Positions 43,885 through 45,472 of a stretch of 45,472 nucleotides of DNA are shown piece after piece. The notes beneath the pieces were generated by a model, which worked only from the letters and a program-made list of their open reading frames with translations, did not search any database and was not told where the DNA came from. Position 1 is the first letter of the stretch; each line of letters begins with the position of its first letter. The DNA comes from Flavobacterium sp. (GTDB lineage Bacteria > Bacteroidota > Bacteroidia > Flavobacteriales > Flavobacteriaceae), in assembly GCA_017984835.1 (NCBI GenBank), contig JAGNYR010000010.1, positions 1 to 45,472 of the forward strand, written 5' to 3'. Position numbers and translations under genes: made by a program.

Positions 43885-44079
43885 ATGTTAATTATACCAA
43901 TTAAAGACGGAGAAAATATCGATAGAGCATTAAAGCGCTATAAAAGAAAATTTGATAAAACAGGAACTGTTCGTCAGTTACGTGCACGTCAAGCTTTCAT
44001 TAAGCCATCTGTAACCAATAGAATGAAGTTCCAGAAAGCAGCTTACATCCAAAACATGAGAGATAATTTAGAGAGTTAA
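43885..44079 (+). CDS. rpsU: 30S ribosomal protein bS21
   Basis: A 64-residue small-subunit protein: LIIPIKDGENIDRALKRYKRKFDKTGTVRQLRARQAFIKPSVTNRMKFQKAAYIQNM, the bS21 pattern. In Bacteroidota bS21 helps sequester the 3' end of 16S rRNA. The gene has a strong promoter, an extended Shine-Dalgarno and a terminator that ends at the xerC start codon, so its expression is strongly controlled. Length is normal for the phylum. Confidence 0.97.
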   Translation: MLIIPIKDGENIDRALKRYKRKFDKTGTVRQLRARQAFIKPSVTNRMKFQKAAYIQNMRDNLES

Positions 44080-44101
44080 TATCTAAATTTATTGAAATAC
44101 T

Positions 44102-44149
44102 AACCGTTAGTCATTGAAATTATATAATTTTGATGCTAACGGTTTTTTT
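44102..44149 (+). terminator. rpsU terminator abutting the xerC start codon
   Basis: AACCGTTAG (44102-44110) pairs with CTAACGGTT (44136-44144). The loop can itself fold (CAT/ATG and AAATT/AATTT). The seven-T run (44143-44149) touches the ATG of xerC at 44150. Read-through would be needed to express xerC from the rpsU promoter. Confidence 0.8.
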
Positions 44150-45046
44150 ATGAAAAATAATAAAGAGGCATTTCGAGATTACCTGCAGTTCGAGAAAAAA
44201 TATTCTCCCCATACGGTTTTGGCTTATTGTAATGATATTGTTTCTTTTAAATCTTTTAATTTGGTTCATTTTGAACAAGAAACTATCGACCAAGTTAATT
44301 ATAGCCAAATTAGAAGCTGGATTGTGTCGTTGGTTGATGCAGATGTATCTAATGTGTCAGTGAATAGAAAGATTGCCTCGCTCAAGGCGTATTATAAATT
44401 CCTGCTTAAAACAAAACAAATAGAGGCGAGTCCGCTATTGAAACACAAAGCGTTAAAAACGCCAAAAAAAATCCAAATTCCATTTTCTGAAAAAGAGGTA
44501 GATGCAGTCTTAGTGCATTTGCAAAATCCGATTGGTTTTGAAGCTATTCGAGATAAGTTAATTATTGACTTGTTTTATACCACGGGAATGCGAAGAACAG
44601 AGTTGATTCATTTAAAAATGGCAAATGTTAATTTTTCTGGTAGTACCATTAAAGTTTTAGGAAAAAGAAATAAGGAGCGAATTGTTCCGATTTTGCCTGT
44701 AATTAATTGTCAGTTTGAGAGTTATCTTTTCGAAAGATCTAGATTGGAAAATATAACGGATGCGGAATATTTCTTTCTTACCAAAAAAGGGTTAAAAATA
44801 AATGATTCTTTTGTGTACCGATTAATAAATTCGTACTTTAGTGCTGTCTCCGAAAAGGTAAAAAAGAGTCCGCATATATTACGTCATACGTTTGCAACTC
44901 ATTTATTAAATAACGGAGCCGATTTGAATTCAGTCAAAGAATTATTAGGTCATTCTAGTTTAGCGTCGACACAAGTATATACGCATAATAGTTTATCGGA
45001 ACTGAAAAAGGTATATAAAGAGGCGCATCCTAGAAATCAAAAATAA
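44150..45046 (+). CDS. xerC: Tyrosine recombinase (XerC-type)
   Basis: A 298-residue site-specific recombinase, probably acting at chromosome dimer resolution sites. The N-terminal SAM-like domain (FRDYLQFEKKYSPHTVLAYCNDIVSF) precedes the catalytic domain with Arg in FYTTGMRRTELIHLK, the HxxR motif in HILRHTFATHLLNNG, the LLGHSSL histidine and the nucleophile Tyr in STQVYTHNS. The ATG at 44150 is preferred to an upstream in-frame TTG at 44114, which would start inside the rpsU terminator. No attachment sites or mobile-element context are present; the rpsU-xerC-hpf order marks a chromosomal housekeeping copy. Confidence 0.9.
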   Translation: MKNNKEAFRDYLQFEKKYSPHTVLAYCNDIVSFKSFNLVHFEQETIDQVNYSQIRSWIVSLVDADVSNVSVNRKIASLKAYYKFLLKTKQIEASPLLKHKALKTPKKIQIPFSEKEVDAVLVHLQNPIGFEAIRDKLIIDLFYTTGMRRTELIHLKMANVNFSGSTIKVLGKRNKERIVPILPVINCQFESYLFERSRLENITDAEYFFLTKKGLKINDSFVYRLINSYFSAVSEKVKKSPHILRHTFATHLLNNGADLNSVKELLGHSSLASTQVYTHNSLSELKKVYKEAHPRNQK

Positions 45047-45078
45047 TTCCAAATGTTTAATTATTAATTAATTTGATT

Positions 45079-45381
45079 ATGAAGGTAAGTGTTCACGCGG
45101 TTAACTTTACAGTTGACAGAAAGCTAGTTGATTTTGTTCAGGAAAAAATGGATAAATTAGAAAAGTATTATGACAAAGTCGTTTCGTCAGATGTTTTTTT
45201 AAAGGTAGAAAAGACTAGTGATAAGGAGAATAAATTTGTTGAGATAAAAATAAATGTACCCGGTGATGACTTTGTGGTCAAAAAACAATGTAAAACATTT
45301 GAAGAGGCGATTGATTTAGCATCAGAATCTCTAGAGCGTTTGTTGGTAAAAAGAAAAGAAAAAATTAGAACATCGGTTTAA
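45079..45381 (+). CDS. hpf: Ribosome hibernation-promoting factor (short HPF/RaiA type)
   Basis: A 100-residue protein that binds the 30S subunit and silences or dimerises ribosomes in stationary phase. Motifs are MKVSVHAVNFTVDRKLVDFVQEKMDKLEKYYDKVV, EIKINVPGDDFVVKKQCKTFEEAIDLASESLERLLVKRKEKI. It lacks the long C-terminal domain, so it is the short form. The ATG at 45079 is two codons after an in-frame TTG. It follows xerC by 32 bases. Confidence 0.93.
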   Translation: MKVSVHAVNFTVDRKLVDFVQEKMDKLEKYYDKVVSSDVFLKVEKTSDKENKFVEIKINVPGDDFVVKKQCKTFEEAIDLASESLERLLVKRKEKIRTSV

Positions 45382-45404
45382 ATTGAAATTTTTTTCAAAA
45401 AATG

Positions 45405-45435
45405 TTTTGAAAGAGAGATAAAATCTATACATTTG
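45405..45435 (+). promoter_or_regulatory. Strong promoter at the right edge
   Basis: TTTTG (45405-45409), 18 bases, TACATTTG (45428-45435): a near-ideal promoter. In Flavobacteriia a tRNA/tuf/secE/ribosomal-protein cluster commonly follows hpf, so this may drive it; that gene is outside the window. Confidence 0.65.
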
Positions 45436-45437
45436 CA

Positions 45438-45464
45438 GTCCGTTAGAAATAGCGGACTTTTTTT
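45438..45464 (+). terminator. Terminator-like hairpin directly after a promoter
   Basis: GTCCGTTA/TAGCGGAC (45438-45445 with 45450-45457, one G-T pair) around a GAAA tetraloop, followed by seven T. It starts two bases after the -7 box, so transcripts from this promoter begin at or inside the hairpin. Confidence 0.7.
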
Positions 45465-45472
45465 ATTGAAAT

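Noticed and set aside
43560..43885. Hexamer repeat as a CRISPR array
   Set aside because: There are no unique spacers between units and the period is 6/18 bases; it is a simple tandem repeat.
44150..45046. Tyrosine recombinase as evidence of an integrated mobile element
   Set aside because: It is embedded in the rpsU-xerC-hpf housekeeping order, with no tRNA attachment site, no phage or transfer genes and normal base composition.

Overview
The window is about 45.5 kb of AT-rich chromosome from a member of the Bacteroidota, almost certainly a Flavobacterium or close relative. The signs are a complete gldK-gldL-gldM-gldN block (type IX secretion and gliding motor), an exosortase F pair, SusC/TonB-type receptors with DUF4249 partners, the rpsU-xerC-hpf order, and promoters of the Bacteroidota type (a -7 box TAnnTTTG with a TTG/TTTG about 18-20 bases upstream). 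Shine-Dalgarno sequences are mostly absent; rpsU and rpoD are exceptions. I see no rRNA, tRNA, CRISPR array, insertion sequence or prophage. Nearly all of it is ordinary chromosomal backbone with small accessory pockets.

Layout. 1-145: start of rpoD (partial). 228-6664: a four-gene minus-strand operon (secreted protein, STN-type TonB receptor, DUF4249 lipoprotein, MG2/plug-like secreted protein). 6769-9145: a helix-turn-helix regulator divergent from a protein built of 14-residue NG repeats and a small barrel-like protein. 9207-11767: rpsO and pnp. 11868-16349: a light-repair operon with three different photolyase/cryptochrome types and a DUF2256 mini-protein. 16460-17973: a free-methionine-sulfoxide-reductase-like GAF protein divergent from xrtF and its partner. 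18019-20864: a metal (probably copper) uptake set: HYC_CC_PP protein, TonB receptor, HMA protein. 20931-21614: a DedA protein. 21852-24168: groS and groL, split by an inserted four-helix-bundle gene flanked by imperfect direct repeats. 24445-28895: miaB, a sigma-54 activator, lptE, a TPR protein and secG in one run. 29099-37608: topA, a degenerate arginase-fold protein, then gldKLMN. 37679-42795: FAD oxidoreductase, DUF983, ABC-F ATPase, acyltransferase, DUF1761. 42881-43336: a J-domain-like plus KTSC protein. 43430-43884: an intergenic region with a structured repeat and a hexamer repeat that can encode an alternating Asn-X peptide. 43885-45381: rpsU, xerC, hpf. The window closes on a promoter followed at once by a terminator-like hairpin.

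How the parts connect. Cell-envelope export and uptake dominate: secG, lptE, GldKLMN, two TonB receptors and XrtF. DNA photorepair and translation/chaperone housekeeping make up most of the rest. The most unusual items are the Asn-X small ORF, the four-helix-bundle insertion in the groES-groEL operon, the arginase-fold protein lacking its metal ligands, the strong Shine-Dalgarno of rpsU, and several regulatory hairpins that coincide with promoters or start codons. All functions are read from motifs and gene order; no database search was run.
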